A stretch of DNA of 64,000 nt from the NCBI GenBank assembly GCA_030148985.1, contig JASBSJ010000065.1, positions 124,001-188,000 on the forward strand. Reading direction: 5' to 3'. Below the pieces are notes generated by a model. That model ran no database searches. It had not been told where the DNA came from and saw only the letters and a program-made list of their open reading frames with translations. Each line of letters begins with the position of its first letter. The stretch's first letter is position 1. Positions 1 through 8,882 of the stretch are shown in pieces. A program made the position numbers and the translations under genes. Origin of the DNA: Sphingopyxis sp. GTDB lineage: Bacteria; Pseudomonadota; Alphaproteobacteria; Sphingomonadales; Sphingomonadaceae.

Positions 1-666
1 CAGCCCGATCGCCAGCGGGCCGCGGCGATAGGCGGTCGATGGCGAGGTGGTCTTGGCTGCTTCCGGGTTCAGCGTCTCGCCGACGCGGAGCCGCGGCAAA
101 AGATATGCTGCGACCGGCCATATAACCAAGGGCAGGATCGCCAGCCCGGTGAGAACCTGACGCCAGTCATAATGTTCGAGCGCCAGAACGATCAGGCCGG
201 GGAAGACGGCCGCCCCGATGCTCGTTCCTGACAGGGCAACCGATATTGCCAGTGCACGCCGCTCCTCGAAGCATTGCCGAACCATGAGTACGACGATCAC
301 AACGTGCGCGCTGGCATAGCACATGCCCAGAACGGCATAGAGGACATAGATCTGGTTGATCGACGTCGCGTGACTATAGGCCATCAGGGCGATGGCGAGC
401 AGGACCAGGCCCGACAGAACGATTGTTCGCGGGCGCAGGCGGGTCGTCAGGAATCCAATGCCCAGGCCCGAGAGTCCGGAAGCAAACAAGAATATGCTCT
501 CGCGTAGCTTCAGGTCGCCGCGCGAGACGTTGAGGCTTTCCAGCAGCGTCTTGTCGAGCGCAGGAAGACCCGACGTGATCACGCCGTGGCAAACCGTCAT
601 GACCAGAAGCAAGGCGACGATCATCGCCCATCCGCTTTTTTCGCGTCCCGTTATTTCTGCCGTCAT
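1..666 (-). CDS. MFS transporter, C-terminus cut by window edge
   Basis: The reading frame is open from an ATG at 666 to the left edge (222 codons, no stop), so only the N-terminal half is present. It starts MTAEITGREKSGWAMIVALL and continues with hydrophobic stretches typical of MFS helices 1-6. A charged loop between helices 2 and 3 reads GFLTTRLRPRT, matching the MFS signature loop. The likely role is inner-membrane import of a carboxylate or similar catabolic substrate. It is divergent from the lyase gene at 865, and the shared intergenic region holds a 15-bp palindrome found at three other promoters of this island, suggesting co-regulation. The substrate cannot be stated. Confidence 0.8.
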   Translation of the reverse strand, partial: MTAEITGREKSGWAMIVALLLVMTVCHGVITSGLPALDKTLLESLNVSRGDLKLRESIFLFASGLSGLGIGFLTTRLRPRTIVLSGLVLLAIALMAYSHATSINQIYVLYAVLGMCYASAHVVIVVLMVRQCFEERRALAISVALSGTSIGAAVFPGLIVLALEHYDWRQVLTGLAILPLVIWPVAAYLLPRLRVGETLNPEAAKTTSPSTAYRRGPLAIGL

Positions 667-750
667 GAATTTAACACCGCCTTATTGGTAGGTACCCGGC
701 TAACACATGCTGGCTTCTCGGCAGCGCTGTACCATGCGGCATGAAGCGTT

Positions 751-765
751 GTTCACCTGGCGAAT
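751..765. promoter_or_regulatory. 15-bp palindromic operator, copy 1
   Basis: GTTCACC-T-GGCGAAT lies between the divergent MFS (start 666) and lyase (start 865) genes. It shares the geometry and most bases of the sites at 3983, 8713 and 8785. It lies 85 and 100 bases from the two start codons. The family of the bound regulator is an inference (IclR-like). Confidence 0.7.
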
Positions 766-864
766 ATTTGTCCGTCGATGCGTTGTCCCACCGAGGGCTG
801 CGGTCGAGACATGGCGAACTACCCGCGATCCAGGCTGGGTGGCGGATACACGGAGCCTTCGTCA

Positions 865-1728
865 ATGACCAAATCAACCTTGCGTGCTCGCCTCGCCGCG
901 GGCGACTTCATTCTGGCGCCTGGCATTCAGGACATGATCACGGCGGTGATCGCGAATGATTTCGGCTTCGATGCGGTTTACGGGACCGGGTATTGGCTCA
1001 CGGCATCGGCGCATGGCATTCCCGACGCGGGCATTGCTTCGGTCACCCAGATGGTGGACCGCATGGCGACGCTGGTCGAAACGTCGACTGCGCCCGTTAT
1101 CGCCGACGCGGATACGGGATATGGCGGACTGCTCAACGTCCATCACACGGTGCGCGCCTATGAAAAGGCAGGTGTCGAGGGCGTCCAGATCGAGGATCAG
1201 GAATTCCCCAAGAAGTGCGGCCATGTGCCCGGCAAGCGTGTCGTATCGCTCGAGGAAATGGTGCTGCGTATCCAGGTGGCCTGCGACGCGCGGCAGAATG
1301 ACGACACGCTGATCATCGCGCGTACCGACGCGGGCCAGATCGAGGGATTCGACGGCGTGATGCGCCGCATGGAAGCCTATGCCAAGGCGGGGGCGGACGT
1401 CCTGTTCCCCGAGGCGCTCACCTCGGAAGAGGAGATGGCAACCGTCTGCAAGGCGTTCGACCAGCCCGTGCTGGCGAATATGGCGTCGGGCGGCGTCACG
1501 CCGATTCTGACCAAGGATGAACTGCAGAAACTTGGCTTCCAGATCGCGATCTTCCCGGCGTTGACCAGCCTTGCATCGGCCGCGGCGGTGCACGGCGCGT
1601 TGGCCGCCCTGCGCGACAAGGGGACGGGCACCGATCCTTCGGTTCCACTCTATGATTTCCGCAAGTTCTGCGACCAGATCGGCTTTCCGGCCGTGTGGGA
1701 ATTTGACGCGCGCTGGGCGCGCGACTGA
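865..1728 (+). CDS. Isocitrate lyase/PEP mutase superfamily C-C lyase
   Basis: This 287-residue protein belongs to the isocitrate lyase/phosphoenolpyruvate mutase superfamily (methylisocitrate lyase, dimethylmalate lyase, oxaloacetate hydrolase types). The metal-site motif DADTGYGG is at 81-88 and the family signature KKCGH, with the catalytic Cys118, is at 116-120. These enzymes cleave a C-C bond in a substituted malate or citrate-type acid to give an oxo acid plus a carboxylate. ATG 865 is preferred over an in-frame ATG at 778 because homology begins there and a GGAG lies upstream. The HDH-like gene follows 46 bases downstream, so the two probably share a transcript. Member specificity cannot be assigned from sequence. 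Confidence 0.85.
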   Translation: MTKSTLRARLAAGDFILAPGIQDMITAVIANDFGFDAVYGTGYWLTASAHGIPDAGIASVTQMVDRMATLVETSTAPVIADADTGYGGLLNVHHTVRAYEKAGVEGVQIEDQEFPKKCGHVPGKRVVSLEEMVLRIQVACDARQNDDTLIIARTDAGQIEGFDGVMRRMEAYAKAGADVLFPEALTSEEEMATVCKAFDQPVLANMASGGVTPILTKDELQKLGFQIAIFPALTSLASAAAVHGALAALRDKGTGTDPSVPLYDFRKFCDQIGFPAVWEFDARWARD

Positions 1729-1774
1729 GCTTTGTAACACACACATTCAATCCAACATCAGATCAGGAGTATTT

Positions 1775-3097
1775 ATGGCGGTTTGGCTGAAGCGCGGTGC
1801 GCCACAACAAGAGCGTGCCGACATCCAAAAAAGCGTTTCGGAAACGGTCGAACGCATTCTCGAAGATATCCAGATGCGCGGCGACGCAGCGGTACGCGAA
1901 CTGTCGCAGAAGTTCGACGGCTGGAATCCCGAATCGCTGGTTCTGAGCGATCGTGAAAAGCAGGACTGCCTCGACCAGCTGTCGAGCCAGGATCTGAAGG
2001 ACATCGAATTCGCGCAGGCGCAGGTGCGCAACTTCGCGCAGATTCAGCGCGATAGCATGCACGAGGTCGAGGTCGAGACGCTGCCGGGGGTGGTGCTGGG
2101 CCACAAGCATGTGCCCGTCAACGCGGCCGGTTGTTACGTCCCGGGCGGCAAATATCCGTTGCTGGCTTCGGCGCACATGTCGGTCATCACCGCAAAGGTC
2201 GCCGGCGTGCCGCGCGTGATCTCGTGCGCCCCGCCGTTCCAGGGCAAGCCCGCACCCGCGATCGTGGCCGCACAGGTGATGGCTGGCGCTGACGACATCT
2301 ACGTTCTTGGCGGTGTCCAAGCGATCGGCGCGATGGCGATCGGTACCGAAAGCATCAAGCCTGTCGATATCATCGTCGGACCAGGCAATGCCTTTGTTGC
2401 GGAGGCCAAGCGCAAATTGTTCGGCCGCGTCGGCATCGACCTGTTTGCCGGGCCGACCGAGACACTGGTGATCGCCGACGAGATCGGAGCGGATGGCGAG
2501 CTGTGCGCGACCGACCTTTTGGGTCAGGCGGAACATGGACCGGACAGCCCGGCAATCCTGCTCACGACGTCGGCGAAGCTGGCGCGCGAGACCATGGCCG
2601 AAATCGAACGGTTGCTGCAGATTTTGCCGACTGCCGACCACGCGGGCAAGGCATGGGCAACCTATGGCGAAGTCATCGTGGCCGAAAGCGATGAGGAAAT
2701 GGTCGCCATCGCCGACGAGATCGCATCCGAGCATGTCCAGGTGATGACCGCCGATCCCGACTATTTCCTCAAGAACATGACCAACTATGGCGCGCTGTTT
2801 CTGGGACCGCGCACGAACGTCAGCTATGGCGACAAGGTCATCGGGACCAACCACACGCTGCCGACGGGCAAGGCAGCGCGCTACACCGGCGGGCTCTGGG
2901 TTGGCAAGTTCCTGAAGACCTGTACCTATCAGCGCGTCACCACCGATGCGGCGTCGGCGATGATCGGCGAATATTGCAGCCGGCTGTGTGCGCTCGAAGG
3001 ATTCGCGGGACATGGCGAGCAGGCGAATGTTCGCGTGCGCCGTTATGGTCAGCGTGATGTGCCCTACGCGGGCCGGGCCGAACCTGTCATCGCCTAG
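1775..3097 (+). CDS. Histidinol-dehydrogenase-family alcohol dehydrogenase (HpsN-like)
   Basis: The protein has 440 residues and begins at an ATG preceded by CAGGAG. It shows the histidinol dehydrogenase fold landmarks: a [15 protein letters not shown] block, [23 protein letters not shown], the zinc-region QAEHGPDSP, the catalytic SEHVQ pair and [17 protein letters not shown] near the C-terminus. Histidinol dehydrogenases oxidise a primary alcohol to a carboxylate in two NAD-dependent steps. Catabolic paralogues such as HpsN act on sulfopropanediol. The gene sits in a degradation island with a C-C lyase and away from any his genes, so a catabolic role is much more likely than histidine synthesis. 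The substrate is unknown. Confidence 0.85.
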   Translation: MAVWLKRGAPQQERADIQKSVSETVERILEDIQMRGDAAVRELSQKFDGWNPESLVLSDREKQDCLDQLSSQDLKDIEFAQAQVRNFAQIQRDSMHEVEVETLPGVVLGHKHVPVNAAGCYVPGGKYPLLASAHMSVITAKVAGVPRVISCAPPFQGKPAPAIVAAQVMAGADDIYVLGGVQAIGAMAIGTESIKPVDIIVGPGNAFVAEAKRKLFGRVGIDLFAGPTETLVIADEIGADGELCATDLLGQAEHGPDSPAILLTTSAKLARETMAEIERLLQILPTADHAGKAWATYGEVIVAESDEEMVAIADEIASEHVQVMTADPDYFLKNMTNYGALFLGPRTNVSYGDKVIGTNHTLPTGKAARYTGGLWVGKFLKTCTYQRVTTDAASAMIGEYCSRLCALEGFAGHGEQANVRVRRYGQRDVPYAGRAEPVIA

Positions 3098-3127
3098 GCA
3101 ATGTTCGAAACTCCCTGCAGGAGTCTT

Positions 3128-3164
3128 GGCCCGCGCCTCGCTACTCGAGGCGCGGGCCCTTTTA
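3128..3164. terminator. Rho-independent terminator between convergent genes
   Basis: A perfect 13-bp stem (GGCCCGCGCCTCG / CGAGGCGCGGGCC) with a 5-base loop is followed by CTTTT. It sits between the HDH-like gene (stop 3097) and the convergent cupin gene (stop 3170), and most clearly serves the plus-strand operon. Confidence 0.85.
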
Positions 3165-3169
3165 TGGCC

Positions 3170-3910
3170 TCAGGCGTGGATCAGATCCCAAGGACCGTCG
3201 TGCCATTCGAGCAGGATGCAGCCCTTTTCGGTATATTCGTCAAAGCCATGGATACTTCGCGCCGGATTCCAAAGATACGATCCCGCGCGCATCGGGCGAC
3301 TTGGGTCGGGATGAATATCTCCCTCGACACAGAAGATTTCCTCCTCGACCGGATGCCAACTCGGTCCGCCTGCGCCCCGAAATCCGGCCGGCACGCGAAG
3401 GATACGCGTGTCGGCGCCGGTTTCGGGGTCGATCCAGAGGACGCGGCGCTCGAAACCGTGCAGGGGCTTTCCGCCGATGACGGGCGTGAAGGGTTCGAGC
3501 GCATATACGTCGGGAGTCACGATCGCACTGCCCGGGCGCGTATCGGCGCTGTAGGATTGACCTGGGTTCTGAATGAGCACCAGTTCGCAATCGTCGATTG
3601 CGGCGATCGGCGGCATCGTGTCACCGGCGCGCACGACGACAAAGGCGTTTGGGCCAAGCTCTGCCGATCCGAGGCGCAGGCTGCCCGACAGGATTGCGAA
3701 TTGCTGGATGGCCGACAGTTTCAGGGGCGTTTCGCAGCACCATCCGGCAGAAAGCGATACCAAGCCGCTGCGCAAGCTGCCGTCGTCCAGGCGACGCAGC
3801 GGGCGGACAACGACCGGCGATGGCCCCCATAGTTCGGTGCGTTCGGGCTCGATCTCGTCGCGGTTGATGCAAACGGAAATATCGTAGGCGAGATCACTCG
3901 TCTCAGTCAT
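3170..3910 (-). CDS. Bicupin protein, metal site in second cupin
   Basis: This 246-residue protein has two predicted cupin modules (about 30-125 and 150-240). The second keeps a recognisable metal-site pattern, with His187, Glu190/Glu191 and His221. The first lacks the His-x-His segment, so it is probably structural. The start at 3910 is chosen because GGAGGAG lies 7-13 bases upstream, whereas the longer in-frame start at 3988 would run through the operator at 3983. It is divergent from a second bicupin (4055) with the opposite arrangement: metal site in the first module, second degenerate. Such cupins act as dioxygenases, isomerases or lyases, and the reaction is not assignable here. Confidence 0.75.
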   Translation of the reverse strand: MTETSDLAYDISVCINRDEIEPERTELWGPSPVVVRPLRRLDDGSLRSGLVSLSAGWCCETPLKLSAIQQFAILSGSLRLGSAELGPNAFVVVRAGDTMPPIAAIDDCELVLIQNPGQSYSADTRPGSAIVTPDVYALEPFTPVIGGKPLHGFERRVLWIDPETGADTRILRVPAGFRGAGGPSWHPVEEEIFCVEGDIHPDPSRPMRAGSYLWNPARSIHGFDEYTEKGCILLEWHDGPWDLIHA

Positions 3911-3982
3911 GCTATACTCCTCCCATGGCTGGACTATTAGTGGCACGCTCACCGCGCTCGATGTTTTGCGCCGGTCAGCTTC

Positions 3983-3997
3983 GTTCACCTGGCGAAC
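3983..3997. promoter_or_regulatory. 15-bp palindromic operator, copy 2
   Basis: GTTCACC-T-GGCGAAC lies between the two divergent cupin genes, 73 bases from the start at 3910 and 58 from the start at 4055. It shares its first 14 bases with copy 1 and is the most symmetric of the four copies along with the one at 8785. Confidence 0.75.
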
Positions 3998-4054
3998 AAA
4001 AGTTCATCGCCCCGGCGGCAGCAGACGCTGGACGCATAGTATCCGACTGGGACA

Positions 4055-4813
4055 ATGGCAAAGGAGCAGAGGGTGAGACCCAGGATTATCGGACTCGACG
4101 TGGACGCAATGGAATGGACCCCGCTGGGACCCCCGGGCCTGTTCAGCAAGCTCTTGAGCCGCGATAGCGAGACGGGCGCCCGCACCGCGCTCCAGCGTAT
4201 GGATCCGGGACTGGGCTATATTGCGCCATCGGTTGCGCATTATCACGTGACCTACGAAGAAATTCTAGGAATCGAGGGCTATTTCAGCTTCGATCAGCGG
4301 ACATGGGTCGTCCCGCGCTCCTATGTTTTCCACCCGCCACGGACGGTCCACGGCTTCAACAGCGTTGTGCCGCAGGAAAGCCTGTTTCTCTCGCGCGTCG
4401 GGCAGGAACTCGCCTTCAACTTTGTCGAAGAGCCGGAGCACGACGATCTTTACGTCGTCGATGGCGAGGCGCCGCCGCGGCCGCCCGCCGCTTATGGCGA
4501 TCCGGTCGCGGAGCTCGGCTGGTCAGAGACCAGGCTGCTCGGGCAGCCGGCGAGCACGTGCCTGCTCAGCCGAGATCCGGCGATCGGGGAAGGATCTGCG
4601 CTGGCGCGGCTGCCCAAAGGATGGTCGAGTGCGGCGCGGCAGCGTGAGGACTATCTGGAGATTTTTGTGCTGGATGGCGGCCTGTCCGCCGATGGCGAGC
4701 CCGCAATCGCGGGCCGAGCCTATTTCTTCATCCCGCCCGGCGAACCGGTTCCAGCTTTTCGCGCGGAAAAGGATGTCGAAATCTACGTCAATTTCGGGCG
4801 CGATTTCGCATGA
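4055..4813 (+). CDS. Bicupin protein, metal site in first cupin
   Basis: The protein has 252 residues. The first cupin (about 25-125) carries the metal motif as HYHVTYEE, with His62, His64 and Glu69, and the late ligand His99 in PPRTVHG. The second module (about 140-250) has no obvious His set. It resembles ChrR/DUF4437-type cupins but is not confidently placed in a named enzyme family. Its last codons overlap the next gene by four bases (ATGA at 4810), so the two are translationally coupled. The operator at 3983 lies 58 bases upstream. It may act with the divergent bicupin at 3910, each supplying one intact metal site; this is inference. Confidence 0.75.
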   Translation: MAKEQRVRPRIIGLDVDAMEWTPLGPPGLFSKLLSRDSETGARTALQRMDPGLGYIAPSVAHYHVTYEEILGIEGYFSFDQRTWVVPRSYVFHPPRTVHGFNSVVPQESLFLSRVGQELAFNFVEEPEHDDLYVVDGEAPPRPPAAYGDPVAELGWSETRLLGQPASTCLLSRDPAIGEGSALARLPKGWSSAARQREDYLEIFVLDGGLSADGEPAIAGRAYFFIPPGEPVPAFRAEKDVEIYVNFGRDFA

Positions 4814-6126
4814 GCGACACCGCGCTGGTGGCCAATGCCGCTTCGCGCCTGGGCGCGATCGCTGCGGCGGCGCTCGTCGATGCCGGTTATCGGGTGATCG
4901 AATTCGACGATGATGGCGATGCGGCATGGCTGGCGATGATCGATCGGCTGGCGGCCGAAGGTTCGATTATTGACTTCATCGTCACCGCCCCCGCGCTCGA
5001 CGGCGCGCCGACAGATCCGGAACCCGTGATTGCGACGGCATGGCGCGGCGCGAAATTCGCGCTGCCTTTGTTCGGGGCGCAAGGCACGGGAAATTTGCTT
5101 ACGCTCGGCTTTTCTCCAGCACCGCACGGCGCGGTGCCGGGAAGCGACGCCGCCGCCGAGTCGATCCGGTTGCTGACGGCCGCTGCGCTTCACGACGCGC
5201 AGAAAGCGGGTTTGGCGCTGCGTTCCAACCGCCTGATTTGCGCGCCCCACGCGTCAGTCGAAGCCACGGCCGAGGCCGTGCGCTTCTTTGCCGATGCGCG
5301 CAGCCGGTTCATTACCGGCGCCCAAGTTGTTCTGGGCAACGGGCGCGGCTCGGCGAATGCGACGCTGCGCGGCAAGACCCTGCTGGTGACCGGCGCTACC
5401 TCGGGCATCGGCCGGGCGGCCGCGATCGAAATCGGTCGGTGTGGCGGCTTCGTCGCCGTCGGCGGGCGCAAGCTCGACCTGGCCGACGAAACGCTGGCGA
5501 TGGTGCGTGCGGCTGGCGGCGATGGCATGGTGGTGCCGCTGGACGTCACCGATCCTTCGGCCTGGGCCGCGGCGGGGCGAGCGATCGATGCGGCCTGCGG
5601 AGCGCTGCACGGGCTTGTCAACAACGCCGGCGAATCCCGCAACCGGCCGATCAGTGAACTGACGTCGAGCGATCTCGACTTTCTGACCGGTATCAACTGT
5701 CGCGGCGTGCGCATCGGGATCGACGCGCTCGCGCCGTTGATAGCCAGGGAGGGTGGGGCGGTGCTCAACATCTCGTCGGTCGCCGGCACACGCGCCGGAC
5801 CCGGCGGTTCGGCCTACAGCGCATCCAAGGCCGCAATGGTCGGCCTGTCGCAAGGCTATGCCGCGAACTTCGCCGCTGCGGACCAGAATGTACGGGTGAA
5901 CAGCCTGCTGCCCGGCCTGATCTGGAGCGACAGCGTCGCGGATTCGCTCGGCGAAGAAGGAGCCCGTGCCTTTCGCGCGATGATCGAGCCCAAAACGCCG
6001 CTTGGCCGGGTAGGTCTGCCGGAAGAGGTCGCGACCGTCATCGCTTTCCTCCTCTCCGATGCTGCCGCGGCGGTGACAGGGCAGACCATCACTGTCTCGG
6101 GCGGGTTGGAGCTAGCCTACCCCTGA
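4810..6126 (+). CDS. Double SDR: degenerate N-terminal SDR fused to active SDR
   Basis: The protein has 438 residues. Residues 188-438 form a complete classical SDR: TGATSGIG (194-201), NNAG (271-274), a catalytic Ser at 322/323, YSASK (Tyr336, Lys340) and a C-terminal TGQTITVSGG. Residues 1-180 look like a second SDR domain with its motifs eroded. A helix resembling the nucleotide loop (ANAASRLGAIAAAAL) and an end block FITGAQVVLGNG survive, but there is no Gly-rich motif, no NNAG and no Tyr-x3-Lys. The enzyme probably oxidises a secondary alcohol with NAD(P). It is co-transcribed with the upstream cupin through an ATGA overlap. The first half may be a structural or regulatory pseudo-subunit. 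Confidence 0.8.
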   Translation: MSDTALVANAASRLGAIAAAALVDAGYRVIEFDDDGDAAWLAMIDRLAAEGSIIDFIVTAPALDGAPTDPEPVIATAWRGAKFALPLFGAQGTGNLLTLGFSPAPHGAVPGSDAAAESIRLLTAAALHDAQKAGLALRSNRLICAPHASVEATAEAVRFFADARSRFITGAQVVLGNGRGSANATLRGKTLLVTGATSGIGRAAAIEIGRCGGFVAVGGRKLDLADETLAMVRAAGGDGMVVPLDVTDPSAWAAAGRAIDAACGALHGLVNNAGESRNRPISELTSSDLDFLTGINCRGVRIGIDALAPLIAREGGAVLNISSVAGTRAGPGGSAYSASKAAMVGLSQGYAANFAAADQNVRVNSLLPGLIWSDSVADSLGEEGARAFRAMIEPKTPLGRVGLPEEVATVIAFLLSDAAAAVTGQTITVSGGLELAYP

Positions 6127-6148
6127 TCCTTCGGTCTGGCGTGTTGCC

Positions 6149-6189
6149 AAAAAAAGGGGCGCCGTTCGGTCTGAACGGCCCCCCTTTTT
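6149..6189. terminator. Bidirectional terminator
   Basis: An A-run, the stem GGGGCGCCGTTC/GAACGGCCCCCC with a 5-base loop, and a T-run lie between the convergent double-SDR (stop 6126) and TonB receptor (stop 6290) genes. The symmetric A and T tracts allow termination from both sides. A weaker hairpin (CGACGG/CCGTCG) lies at about 6247-6270. Confidence 0.85.
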
Positions 6190-6289
6190 ATGTCGATGTT
6201 CGGGGCCGGATTCCCTTTTCCCGGCCCCGGACAGGAGGGGCGTACGCGACGGCTTTCGCAAAAACCGTCGAGCACGCACCTCGGAGAGC

Positions 6290-8629
6290 TTAGAAGTCCT
6301 TGCTGAAGCGCAGGCCGAACGAACGCTTTGCCGGTGCGGCAATGAACTCGCCGTTCGGCTGGCTGGGGTTGAAGTTGCCCCAATAGCGCGCGAAATCGGG
6401 CGTCAGGTCGTTGAAGATATTGTCAACGAAGATCAGTGCCGTCCAATCGTCGCCCTTCAGGCCGACTTGCGCGTCGGCGACGAATTTGTTGTCCAGCAGG
6501 ACACGGTTGTCGAATCGCGCATAGCGCGACGAACGGTAGCGACCCGACAGGTCGACGAAGGCAGACGCCGAAGCCGCAACCGGCTGTTCAAAACGGATCG
6601 AAGCGGATGCCGAGTGCTTGGGCACCAGCGGCATGCGATTGCCGGCGAACTGACGATCGGTTCCGGCCGGGGCCGGATAGACGTCGCGGGCTTCGAAGTT
6701 GACGAAGGTCGAGTCCGCATAGGCATAGTTCGCTGTCAGCGTCAGCGCGTCGCTCGGCCGAATGGTGATGCCCAGTTCTGCGCCCTTCACCTCAGCCTTC
6801 TTGGCGTTGATGATGTAGTTCAACGTCACGGCGGTAGCGTTTGGACATTCGGGTTCCGGACCGAAGGGGCTCGCCGTGCCGTAGCAAACGGTCGTGACCT
6901 GAACGTCGCGCCAATCCGAATAATAGATCGACGCGTCGAACGAGATCAGCCGACCGCCGATGCGGCCCTTGGTGCCGAGCTCATAGGTCCACACCGTTTC
7001 CTGGCCGAACGGACGCAGGTTTTCGCGAACCTGGCCGACGTTGAACCCGCCCGGCTTGGCGCCCTTGGCGATGCTGCCATAGATGTTGACGTCATCGCTG
7101 ACCTCGAACTTCGCGTTGACGCGCGGGAGCCAGCTGTCGAACTTTTCCTTGCCACGGAAGGTGGTCGCCGTGCTCCCGGTCTGGAACAGGATGTTGAAAC
7201 CGGTCGCCGCGGTCGCACGAATGATTTCGTGGTTGTAGCGCAGTTCGCCGGTAAGCGTCAGGCGATCGGTGACGTCGGCGTCGATTGAGCCGAATGCCGA
7301 GTAGGTATTGGTGTTCAGCGTCGAAAGGCGCGGCGTGATGCCGGTGCGGTTGCCCGTCACGAACGACTGCGATCCGACGAAGCGGGTATAGTCGAGCTCG
7401 CTGTAGTTTTCGTCGAACACATAGACACCGCCCAACAGGCGCAGATTGTCGCTGTCATAGCTGAGGCGCAGTTCCTGGCTCAGCTGCTGCAGGTCGTTGT
7501 CGAATTCGAAAATGCCGACGCAGGTGATCGGCAGACAGTTCGAAATGCCGCCGCCGAGGTCGACACCGGCCGGAACGTCGTCACGCTTGGTATCGAAGTC
7601 GAATTGCAGCGTCGACTGGGTCTTGTTGAGACCGGTCACCGACGCAAGGCTGAAGCCGTCGCCGAGGTCGAGCGTCATGTTGGCGACGCCGCGCCACGTC
7701 TGCGAGACGTTGCCCTTATATTTGATGTTCGACGAGATCGCGACCTGGCTGGGATCGAAGAAATCTTCGTCGATCAGGCTAATACCATAGAGGCTGGTCG
7801 TCGGACGGTTGGTCACATAACCGGCGCCCGGCGTGTTGTGCTCGTCGAGATAATTCAGCGAGAAGCGACCCTCGAAGCCGCCCTTTTCGACGAGAACCGA
7901 GCCGCCGATGCCCCAGACTTCGCTGGCGCCAAGACCCTGCTGGTTGCCCGGATTCTTGTAGAAGCCGCCGAAATGGCGATAGGTCGCCGACAGCTTGGCC
8001 GCGACCGTGTCGCCGATCACCGGGCCCGTGATGTGACCGGTGATTTCGCGGCGACCATAATCGCCGATCGCGCCGCTGACGGTGCCGCCGGTCGTAAATT
8101 CGGGTTTTTTGCTGATGAACTGGATCGCGCCGGCGAACGCGCTGCGGCCGAAATAGACAGTCTGAGGGCCCTTGACGACTTCGATGCGCTCAAGATCCAT
8201 CAGTGCCGCTGCGGTCTGCGAACCACTGCCGCCGACCAGCGTGTTCAGCGAGACGCCGGTCACGTCGATGCCGTCGACGATGATGGCGACGTTCGAGCGA
8301 CCTTCGATCAACGCGATGCCGCGCAGGCTGGGGCGCACGTCGGCGGGCGACGCGCCCTTGTCGAACTGCAGACCCGGGGTCATCTGCGACACCGAGGTTA
8401 CGTCATTGATGCCGCGCTCCTGAATGGCACTCGACGAGATGGCAGAAATCGCAATCGGAACATCGACGAGCGTTTCGTTCCGGCGGCGCGCAGTGACGAC
8501 GATATCGCCGTCGTCGCCTTGCTCGACCTGAGGCGTTGTGTCAGGATCCTGCGCCTGCGCCATGGCAGGAAAAAGACCCGACAGCGCGACGGTGGCGGCA
8601 GCTCCGTAAAGATACTTCTTAGCAAGCAT
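6290..8629 (-). CDS. TonB-dependent outer-membrane receptor
   Basis: About 779 residues, with a signal peptide ending at AMAQAQ. A TonB-box-like DIVVTARRR follows, then a plug domain (SQMTPGLQFDKG, SLRGIALIEG, LERIEVVKGPQTVYFGRSAFAGAIQFISKKP split over about 80-180) and a long beta-barrel ending FGLRFSKDF with a terminal Phe. The ATG at 8629 is preferred to the one at 8635 because AAGGG is spaced better from it. Such receptors import scarce substrates with TonB energy, in this sphingomonad type usually organic catabolites rather than siderophores. An operator copy (8713) is 84 bases upstream of the start, tying it to the catabolic island. The substrate is presumably what the island degrades. 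Confidence 0.9.
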   Translation of the reverse strand: MLAKKYLYGAAATVALSGLFPAMAQAQDPDTTPQVEQGDDGDIVVTARRRNETLVDVPIAISAISSSAIQERGINDVTSVSQMTPGLQFDKGASPADVRPSLRGIALIEGRSNVAIIVDGIDVTGVSLNTLVGGSGSQTAAALMDLERIEVVKGPQTVYFGRSAFAGAIQFISKKPEFTTGGTVSGAIGDYGRREITGHITGPVIGDTVAAKLSATYRHFGGFYKNPGNQQGLGASEVWGIGGSVLVEKGGFEGRFSLNYLDEHNTPGAGYVTNRPTTSLYGISLIDEDFFDPSQVAISSNIKYKGNVSQTWRGVANMTLDLGDGFSLASVTGLNKTQSTLQFDFDTKRDDVPAGVDLGGGISNCLPITCVGIFEFDNDLQQLSQELRLSYDSDNLRLLGGVYVFDENYSELDYTRFVGSQSFVTGNRTGITPRLSTLNTNTYSAFGSIDADVTDRLTLTGELRYNHEIIRATAATGFNILFQTGSTATTFRGKEKFDSWLPRVNAKFEVSDDVNIYGSIAKGAKPGGFNVGQVRENLRPFGQETVWTYELGTKGRIGGRLISFDASIYYSDWRDVQVTTVCYGTASPFGPEPECPNATAVTLNYIINAKKAEVKGAELGITIRPSDALTLTANYAYADSTFVNFEARDVYPAPAGTDRQFAGNRMPLVPKHSASASIRFEQPVAASASAFVDLSGRYRSSRYARFDNRVLLDNKFVADAQVGLKGDDWTALIFVDNIFNDLTPDFARYWGNFNPSQPNGEFIAAPAKRSFGLRFSKDF

Positions 8630-8712
8630 TCCCATTTCCCTTTTTTCCCTGGTTCCGAGATGCAGGGGATAGGAATGCCGTTGTGAAACGGCCTATCGGT
8701 CGCGTCGAATTT

Positions 8713-8727
8713 GTTCGCACAGCGAAT
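8713..8727. promoter_or_regulatory. 15-bp palindromic operator, copy 3
   Basis: GTTCGCA-C-AGCGAAT has the same arm length and single-base centre as the other copies. It is 84 bases upstream of the TonB receptor start (8629). Confidence 0.65.
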
Positions 8728-8784
8728 ATTTGACCCTTTCACTGCCAAACCGGCCGTTTATTGAGAACGGCAGCCATCCGCCAT

Positions 8785-8799
8785 GTTCGCCTGTCGAAC
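8785..8799. promoter_or_regulatory. 15-bp palindromic operator, copy 4
   Basis: GTTCGCC-T-GTCGAAC lies 84 bases upstream of the SDR start (8883), a spacing matching that of copy 3 to the receptor. The two divergent promoters of this region thus each have their own copy. Confidence 0.7.
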
Positions 8800-8882
8800 A
8801 TTGGATTTGGCGATCTGGATTACCGACTCAAGTTCGCTAGCTCTGCCGAGGCAGAATTTCCTGCCTTCGCCGGAGGTACATC

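Noticed and set aside
1775-3097. Assignment of the HDH-family gene as biosynthetic hisD
   Set aside because: No other his gene is present, it is in a catabolic regulon, and HDH paralogues with catabolic roles share the same motifs.
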